DNA of 64,000 nt, from the NCBI RefSeq assembly GCF_958979055.1, contig NC_084894.1, forward strand, positions 4,221,001-4,285,000, read 5' to 3'. This DNA comes from Alnus glutinosa (Eukaryota > Streptophyta > Magnoliopsida > Fagales > Betulaceae). The number at the start of each line of letters is the position of its first letter. Position 1 is the stretch's first letter. Below the pieces are notes generated by a model. It ran no database searches. It saw only the letters and a list, made by a program, of their open reading frames with translations, and had not been told where the DNA came from. Shown here piece after piece: positions 1 through 10,843 of the stretch. Both the position numbers and the translations under genes were made by a program.

Positions 1-37
1 CTTCATTGTTGACTAAAACATTACCTTTCTGTTTCAG

Positions 38-1215
38 CATTTCTGCTTTATGTGGGCTCTGTAATTGTATTGGTTTTCATTTTGGTCTTCCATTTTGCAC
101 CACAATGCGGGCACACAGACGTGTTAGTTTTCACGGGCATCTGTTCTTTGATGGGTTCTCTCTCGGTATATCATTTCAACTATCAATGGTTTTATTATTA
201 TTATTATTATTATTTTCTTTATGATCAAGTACTCTAATGTTAGACATTCTCTCTTAAATTAATAGTTTTCATCATTTCAAACCACACTACTTCACATCTG
301 TAAATTTCCACAGACATACAAAATTTGTTTTTATATTTTAGGAGAGTGAATTATATCAGAATTGAAGTATGCTACCTGACTTGAAATGATGTTAGAAAAT
401 ATTGGTAGACTTAATTTAATTAAGTGCACTTCCTTGCTATAGTTAGAATATTTTTTTTGATGAGTAAGAGAAAATTCATTAAAAGCGCAAAGAGCGATCA
501 AGTACACAGGGAGTATACAAGAATGGCAACTAAGAAGAAGAGGAAAACAATACAAGAAAATCATGATAATTAATCACTATAGGGGCAAGGAATGCAGCCG
601 TCCAAGAATACAAAGAAAGAAAGAAAAAAGAAATGAGCTTCTCAATGGTTTTTTCTTTATCCTCGAACTGTCTATCGTTGCGCTATAGTTAGAATATTGA
701 GTTCAGCTTGTCTCAATCTGGACGTTGGTGGGGTGATTTGTTTAAGATGAGCCATTGACCTGTTTCCTTGGTCTGGATAACCTGCAGGAAAGTTCCCCTT
801 AGCTCAACAATTTATGACATCTTCTATGGAGATGTTCATTTTTGTGCTTTTGTATCCTCTTTCTGCTTCAGTGGTTTCTTGAAATTGAGATTGCAAAACT
901 GTTTATGCAGTCCTTTTTTATATATAAATTTTATCATAGTTGTGCAGGTGATGAGTGTTAAAGCCCTTGGAACTTCACTAAAATTAACTTTTGAGGGAAA
1001 TAATCAGTTAATCTTCTCAGAGACGTGGTTTTTTCTGTTGGTCGTGGCTACATGTGTCATCACTCAGATGAATTATCTCAACAAGGTTAGTAGTGGGATA
1101 TTAATACTAGTGTCAGAGTGTTTAATTTAGTCTAGCATAGTTTTAAGAGTCGTATATCTGCAATCTCTTGAACATTAAATATTTGGGAAAAATTACCCCT
1201 TCCCTTTGTCTTGCT

Positions 1216-1274
<59 letters not shown>

Positions 1275-4200
1275 AAAAAAATTAGATTTAGAATTTTCCC
1301 TCTACATTTGCTACGTTATTCCAACTAATAAAATGCCGTCAAGAACATAAGCTTACTTGTCTATTTTGATTTCGACATGCTTCTTGATATGTGGTCTGGC
1401 CAAAATCTTGTGAGCAATTTATAGTTGAGAATATTTACTATTTCTTCCTACATTTATTAGGTGATTTTTTTTTTCCCTAGCATTTGTTAAAGTAATTGTT
1501 AGGGTTAAACGAATATGTTAGTGACAAGGGTTTGTTACAGGGGTATTGTGGTCCATGTATTGAATTTACAATATATATATATATAGGGCCTTCTCTCTCT
1601 CTCTCTCTCTCTATTTTTCTTTCGGATAGAGTTTTCCTTTAAAGTGAGTTGGAGGCAGGGGCGGACCCACGTTTATGGTGGGAGGGACGAGTGTCCCCCC
1701 AAGGATTTTTAAAACTCCTTAAAAAATACTGGTAAGTCTATTATTACCCTTCATAGTTCACTTTTTGTCCCCCCAAATAATTTTTTTGCCCCTTAAAGGA
1801 AAGGTTTTGGTCTACGCTCAAGTCAAATCTTTCTTAGTTAACGATGACGTAGCTTTTAACAATGCACAAAAAAGTAAAAATATTGAAAAGTCAAATATAT
1901 AACAATAAAATTACATTTCTTTTCCCACTGCGCAAGACGTGCAGCTTTTCACACTGCACAAGCTGCACGTCTTGTGGAGTGTGAAAAGAAAGGTAATAAC
2001 ATGCCTTCCTTTTTTCTTTTTCTTCTTCTTTTTTCTTCATTTTTTTTTTTTTTTTTTCTCTTTTTGACCGCTGTATTAAAATGGCTTATGAATATAATAA
2101 AATGGTTAATTAAGAGAGAAACACTTATCTTTCACATTGCAACAAGTTTTATTGTAAAAAAAATTCTCTTTCATTGCTTTCTTACCTTGTATGAAACAAG
2201 TTTCTTTTAAGGACGGACCTAGCACAAGGCTTGGGGCTCGAGTCCTCCAAAAATTTAAAACATCAATAAAAAAATCTTTTTTATTTTATGAAATACTCTC
2301 AAAAATTATTTTTGTTAACCTCAATTTTTTTTTTTTAGTTTCGTCCCCCCTCACTCAAAGTTCTAGTTCCGCCCCTGGTTGGAGGAATTTCCTTTGGCCT
2401 AGGCTATAAAATACCATATGTCTCTTGAGCATGTGCTTCTCACATGATGCTATTAAAAAAACATGTCCTTTTAAATTTTTAATGCTTACGGACACTACTC
2501 TTAAAGTAGCTTTTCCAGCTTTATTTGGTATTGCCTGGAAAAGCGTTTGGCACACTCAAGCTTCCTCAAGGGCTGCCTTCTTTGTGTGGTCCGCGGCTCT
2601 TAGCAAGATCCTTACCCTAGACAACCTTAGGAAGTGACATGTTATCGTGATAAACAGATGCTATATGTGTAAGAAAACTGAGGAGTCCTTGGATCATCTC
2701 CTTCTTTATTGCGATATGGTTTCTGTTTTGTGGAGTTCTCTCTTCAGTCATTTCGGGATGTCTTAGGTTATGCTCAGATGGGTTATCGACTTGTTTGCTT
2801 GTTGGTGGTCCTCTAGAAGGCCAAAGAGTGCTGTGGTTTGGAAAATGGCATCTATTTGCCTCTTTTGGTGCTTATGGAGGGAAAGAAATAATAGATGCCT
2901 TGAGGATTTGGAAAGTACTTTGGAAGAAATTCTTTTTTCGTTCTACCTTTGTACTTTTGGACTACAGCTTATGTCCACCCTTTGTCTTTTAATTAGGTGT
3001 TTCTTTGTATACTCCCAGTGTACTAAGGGGTGCCTTACGCTTTATTTATGAGATTGGTTTCTTACTTATAAAAAAAAAAAATGCTTAGGGACACAACAAT
3101 TTCATAGATCTTCCAACCTAGTTTGAAGGAAAACTTTTGTTACGGTCTTGTGTTTGGGATCGGGTGAGTGGTTTATGGAGAGGTAAAGCAGCAAGGTATT
3201 CCTTCCTGAGTTTACCTATGGTGGCTAAATAGAACAAGATATGGGGTATTCGAGGTACCCTTGCCTCCCAAGCAACTCTAAGAGTTGTTTTGTTGATAAA
3301 TTTCTGCTTGTTTTATTATAATTCTGGATCCCTATATATAGAGATTACAAGGCAGAATAGAAAATACTGAATTACATCAAATCCCTTATTTCTAGGAATT
3401 CTTTCTACAAAAGAACTTCCTTATTTAGCAATAGCCCTATTCTAGTGGGAATCAGGATCCCTTATTACTAGGAAATACTGTCCAAGAAGGATGATTTCCT
3501 TTCTACAAAAAACCCTACTAATAGAGCATCGATTCTTTCCATTCCTAGCCCTCAGCCGCCACTTGTAGCCTCTCCTTGAACCCTAGCTAGGTCTTCTTTT
3601 GCTTCCTGCACACGCTTGCCACGTCTAACATAGGTACGTAACACTCCCCCATTCTTAAAATTGCCCTTGTCCGCAAGGGCAAAAGAAGGAAAACGGAGCT
3701 CAAAATCCGAAAGAGGCTCCCACGTGGCCTCAGCAGGGGAGAGTCCCTGCCAATGCACTAGGATTTCTGCAGTACCCCGGTGACAACGTTGATCGAGGAT
3801 AGCTTGAGGGACGAGCCGGCTGTCCTCATGTAGGGTGGGAAGATGGTCTTGAATTGGTACCCCATTGCCGATCCATTTCTTCAAAACAGAAACATGGAAA
3901 ACATCATGAATCTTGGCCTGAGGGGGAAGAGCCAGCTGGTATGCTACCGGACCGATCCGCTTGACAACTCGGTAAGGGCCATAGAACTTGGGAGAAAGCT
4001 TCAGATTACCTCTCTTGTGAACTGACTGCTGCCTGTACCCCTGGAGTCGTAAGTACACCCAGTCCCCCTCTGAAAAAATGCGCTCAACATGGGACTTGTC
4101 ATAAACCTGCTTCATGCGATTTTGGGTGCCTAAAAGGTGCTGGCGAACCTCCAGCAAGACTTGATCGCGGCTAAGCAGGGCCTCCTCCACAGCAGCGGAT

Positions 4201-7200
4201 CGAGTAGTCCCGGGGACGTACGGTAAGAGAGGAGGAGGTCGACCATAAACAATCTCAAAGGGAGTACGCTTAGTAGCGGAGTGAAAGCTTGTGTTGTAAC
4301 AGTACTCGACCCAAGGCAGCCACTTAGCCCAATGCCGGGGAGAAGAGCTAGTGAAACACCGCAGATACATCTCGATAGTGCGGTTGACGACCTCGGTTTG
4401 GCCATCCGTTTGTGGGTGATAGGCAGAGCTAAAGTTGAATTGTGTGCCATGAAGGCGGAAGAGCTCCCGCCAAAAAATACCCGTGAAGACGGGGTCCCGA
4501 TCACATACGATGGAAGTGGGAATTCCATGCAAACGAAAGATAACCTCAAAGAAGGTTTGAGCTACCTGCGGCGCTGTATACGGGTGCTTGAGAGGAGTGA
4601 AGTGGCCATACTTGGAAAAACAGTCGACAACCACAAAAATAGTAGTGCGGCCGTAGGACTTTGGAAGACCGTCAATGAAATCCATGGAGATGGCTGACCA
4701 AATATGTTCGGGAACGGGCAGGGGTTGCAACAGCCCGGCTGGTTTGGTGGCTTCAGCTTTGTGACGCTGACAAATATCATAATTTCTGATGAAGGTGCGG
4801 AGTTGCTGCTTCATTTTAGGCCAGTAGAAAACAGACCGGAGACGCTGCAGACCTTTGTGATTCCTTCATGCGTGATGTTGTGGAATTCTGCAATGATGGC
4901 TGCTGTAATGGGAGAATCAGTCTTGAGGTAGACCCGGTCTTTGAAGTAGATGAGCCCGGCCTGCAAGTGCCAAGGTCCCACAGCTTCATTTTGTTGAATA
5001 CGCGCTGCCAAGGCCTGGAGATCCGGATCATGCTGAACTTCATGCTGGACAGGTTCTACCTTTGTACTTTTGGACTACAGCTTATGTCCACCCTTTGTCT
5101 TTTAATTAGGTGTTTCTTTGTATACTCCCAGTGTACTAAGGAGTGCCTTACGCTTTATTTATGGGATTGGTTTCTTACTTATATAAAAAAAAATGCTTAG
5201 GGACACAGCAATTTCATAGATCTTCCAACCCAGTTTGAAGGAAAACTTTTGTTACGGTCTTGTGTTTGGGATCGGGTGAGTGGTTTATGGAGAGGTAAAG
5301 CAGCAAGGTATTCATTCCTGAGTTTACCTATGGTGGCTGAATAGAACAAGATATGGGGTATTCGAGGTACCCTGGCCTCCCAAGCAACTCTAAGAGTTGT
5401 TTTGTTGATAAATTTCTGCTTGTTTTATTATAATTCTGGATCCCTATATATAGAGATTACAAGGCAGAATAGAAAATACTGAATTACATCAAATCCCTTA
5501 TTTCTAGGAATTCTTTCTACAAAAGAACTTCCTTATTTAGCAATAGCCCTATTCTAGTGGGAATCAGGATCCCTTATTACTAGGAAATACTGTCCAAGAA
5601 GGATAATTTCCTTTCTACAAAAAACCCTACTAATAGAGCATCGATTCTTTCCATTCCTAGCCCTCAGCCGCCACTTGTAGCCTCTCCTTGAACCCTAGCT
5701 AGGTCTTCTTTTGCTTCCTGCACACGCTTGCCACGTCTAACATAGGTACGTAACAACTTTGTTCTTTTCTTTCTATGCAAACCTTACAACAATAATCAAA
5801 TGAACAACTGATCTGATCTACAGTTCATTAAGAGAATTGAAAAATATGCTGGAATCTGATGTGCGGCATTACTAATATTGCATTTACCATGAAGTTATTT
5901 GTGGGTGAAGTATGCGGATATACCCTTGGATAACAGCTATGTCTGCAGGTTCTGGGTATTAGTAAGATGGTATCTCTTTTTGATGGATAAAAGACTTGAT
6001 ACTTGATAATCATAATCATTATCCTATAGTAGTCAAGTAACTCATTTTCAAATTGTGGAGCTTTTCTGCTCACCTCTTTTCATGGTCAGTTATCTGTAAG
6101 TTTCTCTTTGAAGTTCTGCATACACTGCTCGTTCATGCTCCCATGGATACCTTTCATATGGCACAAAAATCAATGTGGAATTCCATTTCTTTTTTCCAAG
6201 TTTTAGTTATTTTATTAGAGAGACTTAAGTGGAAGGATTGAAATTGAATAAAATATCAAGTAGTGAGAGATCTAAGTTTTTTCCTTCTTTGTTTCTTTTT
6301 AATTAATTTTTCCTATTATTTAGATGTTTACCTCCTAGAATACTAATCCCATAATATATGTAAGTCTAACTGTTTTGCTAATTATAACCTTTTCCTTGGC
6401 TTTGTGCCAACATCATCACCTGACTTGCTGGGCTAGCTGGGAAACACAACTTGCAAACGTAATTACGCAAAGGAATTTACTGTATCAAATTGACTTTTCA
6501 GATCTGGCCAAGTGTCTCGAACAGCTAGGAGTGTTCTATACTTCTTAATAAATTAATCCATTCACTTACAAGATTCATCCAGAATGTCTAGAGCTCCTAG
6601 AAATCAGAAAAACATCTTACAGGATACAGAGTTCCTTGGAAATTGCATATGAAATGTTAGTAGAAGAAATATGATAATCATGTGATTGTAACATCTCCTG
6701 CTCATCTTTTGATATTAGTCTAACAGGCTCTACTCTTTGTCAACGCCTTACAGTGTAATTGTTTAGATATTCTAGTTGCAAAATCTTGATTTAATGAGTT
6801 TCGAAAAATGAAAAATATACCTGTCAATAGAAGGATACTGAAATTTCAGGCTGTTAAAACCATCTTTCAACTAATCATATTTTTATATGAAATACATAAT
6901 TCGCACAAGATTTATCTATTGGTAATTGCGCTCTGTCGTGTGAGTCGTCCCTATTTTATCTGTTGTTACATCTCGTCTAAAAGGATGCTTTAATTCTTTA
7001 AGTAAATTGAAAATATATTTGTAAGTGTGTCGATGATGCCTACACAGTTGTAATTTTTCAGCCAATAATTTCTTCTCTAACAACATTGCTCTTATGTTTC
7101 AGGCCCTTGACACATTCAACACTGCCATTGTGTCCCCTATATATTACGTGATGTTCACAACGCTTACAATTCTTGCCAGTGTCATAATGTTTAAGGTATT

Positions 7201-7757
7201 GTCAAGTCAATGGTGGCATTTTGGATTGGAGCTTCATTTTCAAGTTGGCTTTATTAAGCAGAGAGCAGCCTCACAATTTGATGAGCACCTTGTGGGAAAA
7301 AAATTTTATAATGCTATCTCTGTGATCACTCTTATATGTACCAAACCAAGCATTATTTTACCATAAATCCAATTTGATAAGCGCATTGCATGGTGAAAAT
7401 TATGATCTCAGGACTGGGATGGCCAAAGTGGAGGAACCATAATGACAGAAATATGCGGCTTTATTGTTGTGCTCTCTGGGACCATCTTATTGCACTCAAC
7501 CAAAGACTTTGAGAGAAGCTCCTCTTTTAGAGGTGTGTAATCAATTCACTTGCACCCCTTATTATTTGATCCACTCATTTCTGAATCAGATCAGTATATT
7601 AAATCTTGATTATTTTGTCTTTTCATGTTTTATTGTTAAAATAACCACAGGTAGTTATGCTCCTGTATCCCCTTCATTGTCTACGCGACTATGCAGTGGA
7701 AATGGGGAATTACTGAAGTTCAATGAGGAAGATGCACCACCTTCCGAGGATATCTGA
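38..7757 (+). CDS. NIPA-type magnesium transporter, 3' part (5' end outside window)
   Basis: Five coding exons are visible: 38-165, 948-1085, 7103-7195, 7412-7532 and 7651-7757 (stop TGA). All introns are GT-AG and the phases join without a break, giving about 194 C-terminal residues. The joined protein reads like plant NIPA (DUF803) proteins, multi-pass membrane proteins proposed to move Mg2+ at the plasma or endosomal membrane. Diagnostic stretches are FHFAPQCGHTDVLVFTG, VMSVKALGTSLKLTFEGNNQ, TQMNYLNKALDTFN, VSPIYYVMFTTLTI and DWDGQSGGTIMTEICGF. The visible part holds roughly four to five hydrophobic helices and ends in a polar tail with STRLCSGNGELLK, as in the family. The N-terminal helices lie before position 1. 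Intron 1086-7102 is about 6 kb, swollen by a hAT-like element, a LINE end and LTR-element pieces. Family assignment is very secure; the exact paralogue is not determined. A poly(A) region probably lies around 8330-8400. Confidence 0.93.
453..681 (-). mobile_element. LINE 3'-end insertion in NIPA intron
   Basis: The insert is bounded by a 17-bp direct repeat, gctatagttagaatatt, at 436-452 and 682-698. On the minus strand it ends in the tail shared by all LINE ends in this window (a GTATAC...GTGTAC...GCGCTTTTAAT-like stretch, then CTTACTCATC and A's), seen on the plus strand as poly-T followed by gatgagtaag. The body beyond about 540 has no recognisable coding sequence. It is a severely 5'-truncated L1-type copy. 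Confidence 0.85.
1211..1270. repeat. (TA)n microsatellite
   Basis: An almost pure TA dinucleotide run of roughly 50 nt lies in the large NIPA intron, followed by an A-rich tract. Such a run is likely length-variable between individuals. Confidence 0.9.
1656..2377. mobile_element. Non-autonomous hAT-like element (722 bp)
   Basis: The left end begins CAGGGGCGGA and the right end finishes TCCGCCCCTG, a 10-bp perfect terminal inverted repeat. Both ends are flanked by an exact 8-bp direct repeat, gttggagg (1648-1655 and 2378-2385). An 8-bp target duplication and a CAGGG terminus are hallmarks of the hAT superfamily. There is no transposase coding sequence. The centre carries a separate palindrome near 1932-1976 (aagacgtgcagctt against aagctgcacgtctt) that would form a strong stem-loop. 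It lies in the NIPA intron. Confidence 0.9.
2496..3080 (+). mobile_element. 5'-truncated LINE (L1-type) fragment
   Basis: The fragment encodes, with breaks, the C-terminal zf-RVT domain of a plant LINE ORF2: around 2530-2640 KSVWHTQASSRAAFFVWSA and LSKILTLDNLRK, then CYMCKKTEESLDHLLLYC, then VIDLFACWW. It ends with the family's 3' tail (GTATACTCCCAGTGTAC, GCCTTACGCTTT, CTTACTTATA) and a poly-A run. A 15-bp target duplication with one mismatch flanks it: aatgcttacggacac at 2481-2495 and aatgcttagggacac at 3080-3094. It is a dead copy in the NIPA intron. Confidence 0.88.
3138..3643 (-). repeat. LTR of the gypsy element (attached copy)
   Basis: This 506-bp LTR begins TGTTACGG and ends TACGTAACA on the plus strand, with a 6-bp perfect inverted terminal TGTTAC/GTAACA. 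ACTTT lies immediately left (3133-3137). It differs from the copy at 5250-5755 at only about four positions by eye. Confidence 0.9.
3138..5052 (-). mobile_element. Partial Ty3/gypsy chromovirus-type LTR retrotransposon (3' part)
   Basis: On the minus strand this is the 3' half of a Ty3/gypsy element. The 3' LTR is 3138-3643 (506 bp, TGTTAC...GTAACA ends), preceded on the outer side by ACTTT, its 5-bp target repeat. The open stretch 3552-4814 (420 codons) carries the integrase zinc-finger end, the DDE core (DRDPVFTGIFWRELF, AYHPQTDGQTEVVNRTIE) and a C-terminal chromodomain (ILVHWQGLSPAEATWEPLSDF), and it runs into the LTR as often seen in this group. The integrase-chromodomain order places it with the chromoviruses. 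The 5' half (5' LTR, gag, protease, RT) is absent and the piece stops where a second copy of the flanking LINE end begins. It is a broken, relatively young fossil. Confidence 0.9.
5054..5190 (+). mobile_element. Second copy of the LINE 3' end
   Basis: From the shared word ttctacctttgtactttt this repeats 2941-3080, including the family tail and poly-A. It is joined directly to retrotransposon internal sequence, without its own target duplication on the left, so it arose by duplication of the locus (or by assembly joining), not by a new LINE insertion. Confidence 0.85.
5250..5755 (-). repeat. Solo LTR of the same gypsy element
   Basis: A 506-bp LTR nearly identical to 3138-3643. It is flanked on both sides by the exact 5-bp repeat ACTTT (5245-5249 and 5756-5760), the signature of a solo LTR left by recombination between the two LTRs of a complete insertion. 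The right flank continues as ordinary NIPA intron. Confidence 0.9.
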
Positions 7758-8399
7758 TTAAGAAGACAAGAATTATGTTAGAAGTACTGTTTGAGATGAT
7801 CCCATTACTTCAGATTAACAGGCAGGGCAAAACTGAAGTTTGGAGAACTCTGAGGAAGTTCCCATCAGATGACTCCCCCCACTTCCATTTCTGGTCATAA
7901 CCACACACATACATTGATGAATACTTCGAGAACTAGTTCAGGTGGTTGTTTAGCTACTCGTGAGCATGGTCGGGATTTCGTTGTTTTGATGGCTGGTTTG
8001 GAGGAATGCATTAACAATTGAGAGCTACTTTCTAGTGTGCATAGCTGTACAGTTTGTCAAGATTGCTGGTTTTTTCATGGGTGGTTTGTTCACAATGTCT
8101 TTATGGAAGTAAAAGATTGGATCCCTCTGAAGACTCAAGGACCTGAATTTCAGCGATGGAAGCTAAAGTCTTCTTTGTCAAATGTATCTGCATAGTTGGT
8201 GAGCTCCTTGGAAAATGAGTGGTTCTGTTATTTTTTGGAATCTTTCTTGACTTCGACAAGAAGTGAATGTTTTTAGAGTATTTTTTTTTTCTATTATCTG
8301 TAGCCTCTTAAATTGATTGATGTAGAGCTGTACTCTATTAGAGAGTGAATGAATAATCTTGTTTTATTTATTTATTTATTTATTTTTTAATAAAGAAAA

Positions 8400-9475
8400 A
8401 TATTTTGGCCTCTTTTGTGGAGTACACTAATATTTCACATTGCCGTAACTTGTTTTAAGTAGTTGGCTGAGATAGAAAGTTAATTAAAACAAGTCACGTT
8501 AAGCGGTAAGATATGTTGGATAAATAGGTTTGAAGAGTAGTTTATTCTCTTCCTTGAATATAATCAAAGACCATTCGCCGGAAGGGATGTGTTTGTTGCA
8601 CAACTCAAATGCACAATTCTTATACAACTCAAGACACATTGGTGGGACCATTCACCAGGCATAGGTCCCACATATGCACATGGGTCTCACCAATATGTTT
8701 TAAGTTGTGTAAGAGTTATGTAATTGGGTTGTACAAAAATTATTTTTCTCTATAGAAAGGGTTATATCATCTCATGATTCTCATGTTGCTCGCTGTAAAG
8801 GGTCCAATGATCCTACTAGTCGGCAAATTGGATCCCTAGTCTCCGAACCAAAAGACTCACCCCCAGATATAATTCTGATGCCCATCTTCTAGATTTGACT
8901 GTTGTTAAGCTCACCACAAATTTTCTTTTAAATTGAGTTAAAAAGAAAAAAAATCAACTCAAAAAATTTGTCCAAAATCCATATATTTCTTAAAAATATA
9001 TGTAAAAAAATTACATATATTTTAAACACATGTCAATTTAATAGACTTAAACGAAAACTTTGTCCTTAAAGAACCTGCACCACTAGAATAAGTCTATCAT
9101 CCTGACCCCTCCTTGACATACCCTCAAATTTAACTTTGAGATAGTATCTTGAACTCATTCTCCATGCAATCATTTCAAATTCTAAATTACGTAAAATTAT
9201 GTATACCATTAATTACACCAAAATAAAACTTAATTGTAAACTAAATCTTCTTAATTTCACTTAAAATAAACAGAAACTTATTCACTCATAATAATTTACT
9301 TTTTATGTGTTTGTATATGATATTTTAGATGGATTCATCGTAATTGAGATGGTCTTAAGAAACATTAACCACGTCAAATGAAGGTAAAAATATGTCACCT
9401 CATGAAATCCCAAAGTTGATTTCTAGTTAAAGTAGCGACCAGGAAAAAAAAAGAAAAAAAACATATTTTTTTTTA
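8400..9475. other. Intergenic DNA, no feature recognised
   Basis: This AT-rich stretch follows the NIPA 3' end. Short direct and inverted words are present (for example acaactcaa near 8600 and its complement near 8700, suggesting a decayed fold-back element), but no coding potential or clear ends can be supported. Confidence 0.5.
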
Positions 9476-9994
9476 GGAAAAAATACATATAACCTCTCTC
9501 AAATTACCATTTTATTGTCAATATATTCCCAAACTATTAATTATGTCAATCTCCTCCTTTAAACTACCGAAAAATGTCAATATCCTTCATAATGACAAAA
9601 ATACCCTTCATAAAATTATCAAAATTAAAAAAAAAAACTAAAAAATTATTTAAAAAAATATAAAATAACACAAATTTATACAAAAAATAAAAACAAAAAA
9701 ATAAAAAATAAAAACGGTTTTTTTTTTTCGTTTTTTTTTTTAAATTTTTTTCGTTTTTTTTTTTAAAAAAAAAAAAAAATTCACTTTTCAGTTATTTTTT
9801 TCTTCTTTTTTTTTTTAAAATTTTTTTTTTTTCGTTTTTTTTTTTTTAATTTGTAGGAACAGTTTTGTTTTATTGAAAAAAATTTAGGGTCATTTTTATC
9901 TTTTTGTTGGTCTTAGGGGACATTGACACAATTAATAATTTGGACGGATATTGACAATTAAGTAGTAGTTTGAGTAGAATATGTATACTTTTTC
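9476..9994. mobile_element. Fold-back (MITE-like) element
   Basis: Diverged inverted ends: the left begins GGAAAAAATACATATAACC with TTGTCAATAT near 9518, and the right end read backwards gives GGAAAAAGTATACATATTC with TTGTCAATATCC. Between them lie long A and T tracts (9600-9860). A similar layout appears at 51607-52040, suggesting one family. No target duplication could be fixed. Confidence 0.6.
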
Positions 9995-10009
9995 CACAAT
10001 ATAATTAAA

Positions 10010-10565
10010 GGGATAATTGCACCGTTGGTTCCTGTGGTATGCCATAATTATTTTTCACTTCCTATAGTTTAAAAATTTCATGGGAGGTCTTTGTGGTATA
10101 CAATAATTATGTTTTACTCTCTGGGTTGATTTTTCGTCCACTATTTTGACAGAATATGTTAGCCCTACACGTTAGCGCTACGTGTCGCCAATAAGATGGT
10201 GTCACGTGTCCATCTTAATAAAAAATATATAAATTTATTAAAAAATAAATAAATAAACTTTTTTTTTTTTAAAAAAAAGAGCCACCCCAAGCCTGCCTTT
10301 TTTTTTTTTTTTAAAGTTTATTTATTTATTTTTTAATAAATTTATATATTTTTTATTAAAATAGACACATGTCGCCATCTTATTGGCAACATGTGGCGCT
10401 GACGTGTAGGGCTAACAGATTCCGTCAAAATGGTGGATGGAAAATCGACCCAGGGAGTAAAACGTAATTATTGCATACCACAGGGACCTCTCATGAATTT
10501 TTTAAACCATAGGGAGTGAAAAATAATTATGACATATCACAGGGATCAACGGTGTAAATATTTCG
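10010..10565. mobile_element. Long fold-back MITE (556 bp) with 8-bp target duplication
   Basis: The two halves are near-complete reverse complements over about 240 bp each: CACCGTTGG, TGGTATGCCATAATTATTTT and CTACACGTTAGCGCTACGTG on the left mirror ATAATTATGACATATCACAG and GCGCTGACGTGTAGGGCTAAC on the right. The loop is A/T-rich near 10255-10310. Flanks carry an exact 8-bp repeat, TAATTAAA, at 10002-10009 and 10566-10573. Long terminal inverted repeats with an 8-9 bp duplication suggest a Mutator-like origin. There is no coding sequence. Confidence 0.8.
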
Positions 10566-10843
10566 TAATTAAAACTAGATACGATATATTAATTTGAATA
10601 TTTAAATGAAAATTTTAAATTTACAAGATATATTAATGTTTTCCAATAAAAAAACAAGACAAAATATATACAAAAATACTTCGGCCCTAAGTTAGCTCTT
10701 ACGATTCGAGTCCTGATCCCTCTTTTTCACTCCTAAACACGCTATCTCTTCATCGGTGGTCAGTAATCAGTATCTAGGAAATAGGAATACACCTCACAGG
10801 GTGCGCGCTTTCGTTCGACAGCAGAGCGAATTGAGCAATAGCA

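Noticed and set aside
6-237. Open frames at the very start, including one read as a 72-residue protein
   Set aside because: The NIPA frame ends at the splice site after 165; the rest is read-through into a poly-T/TTA intron.
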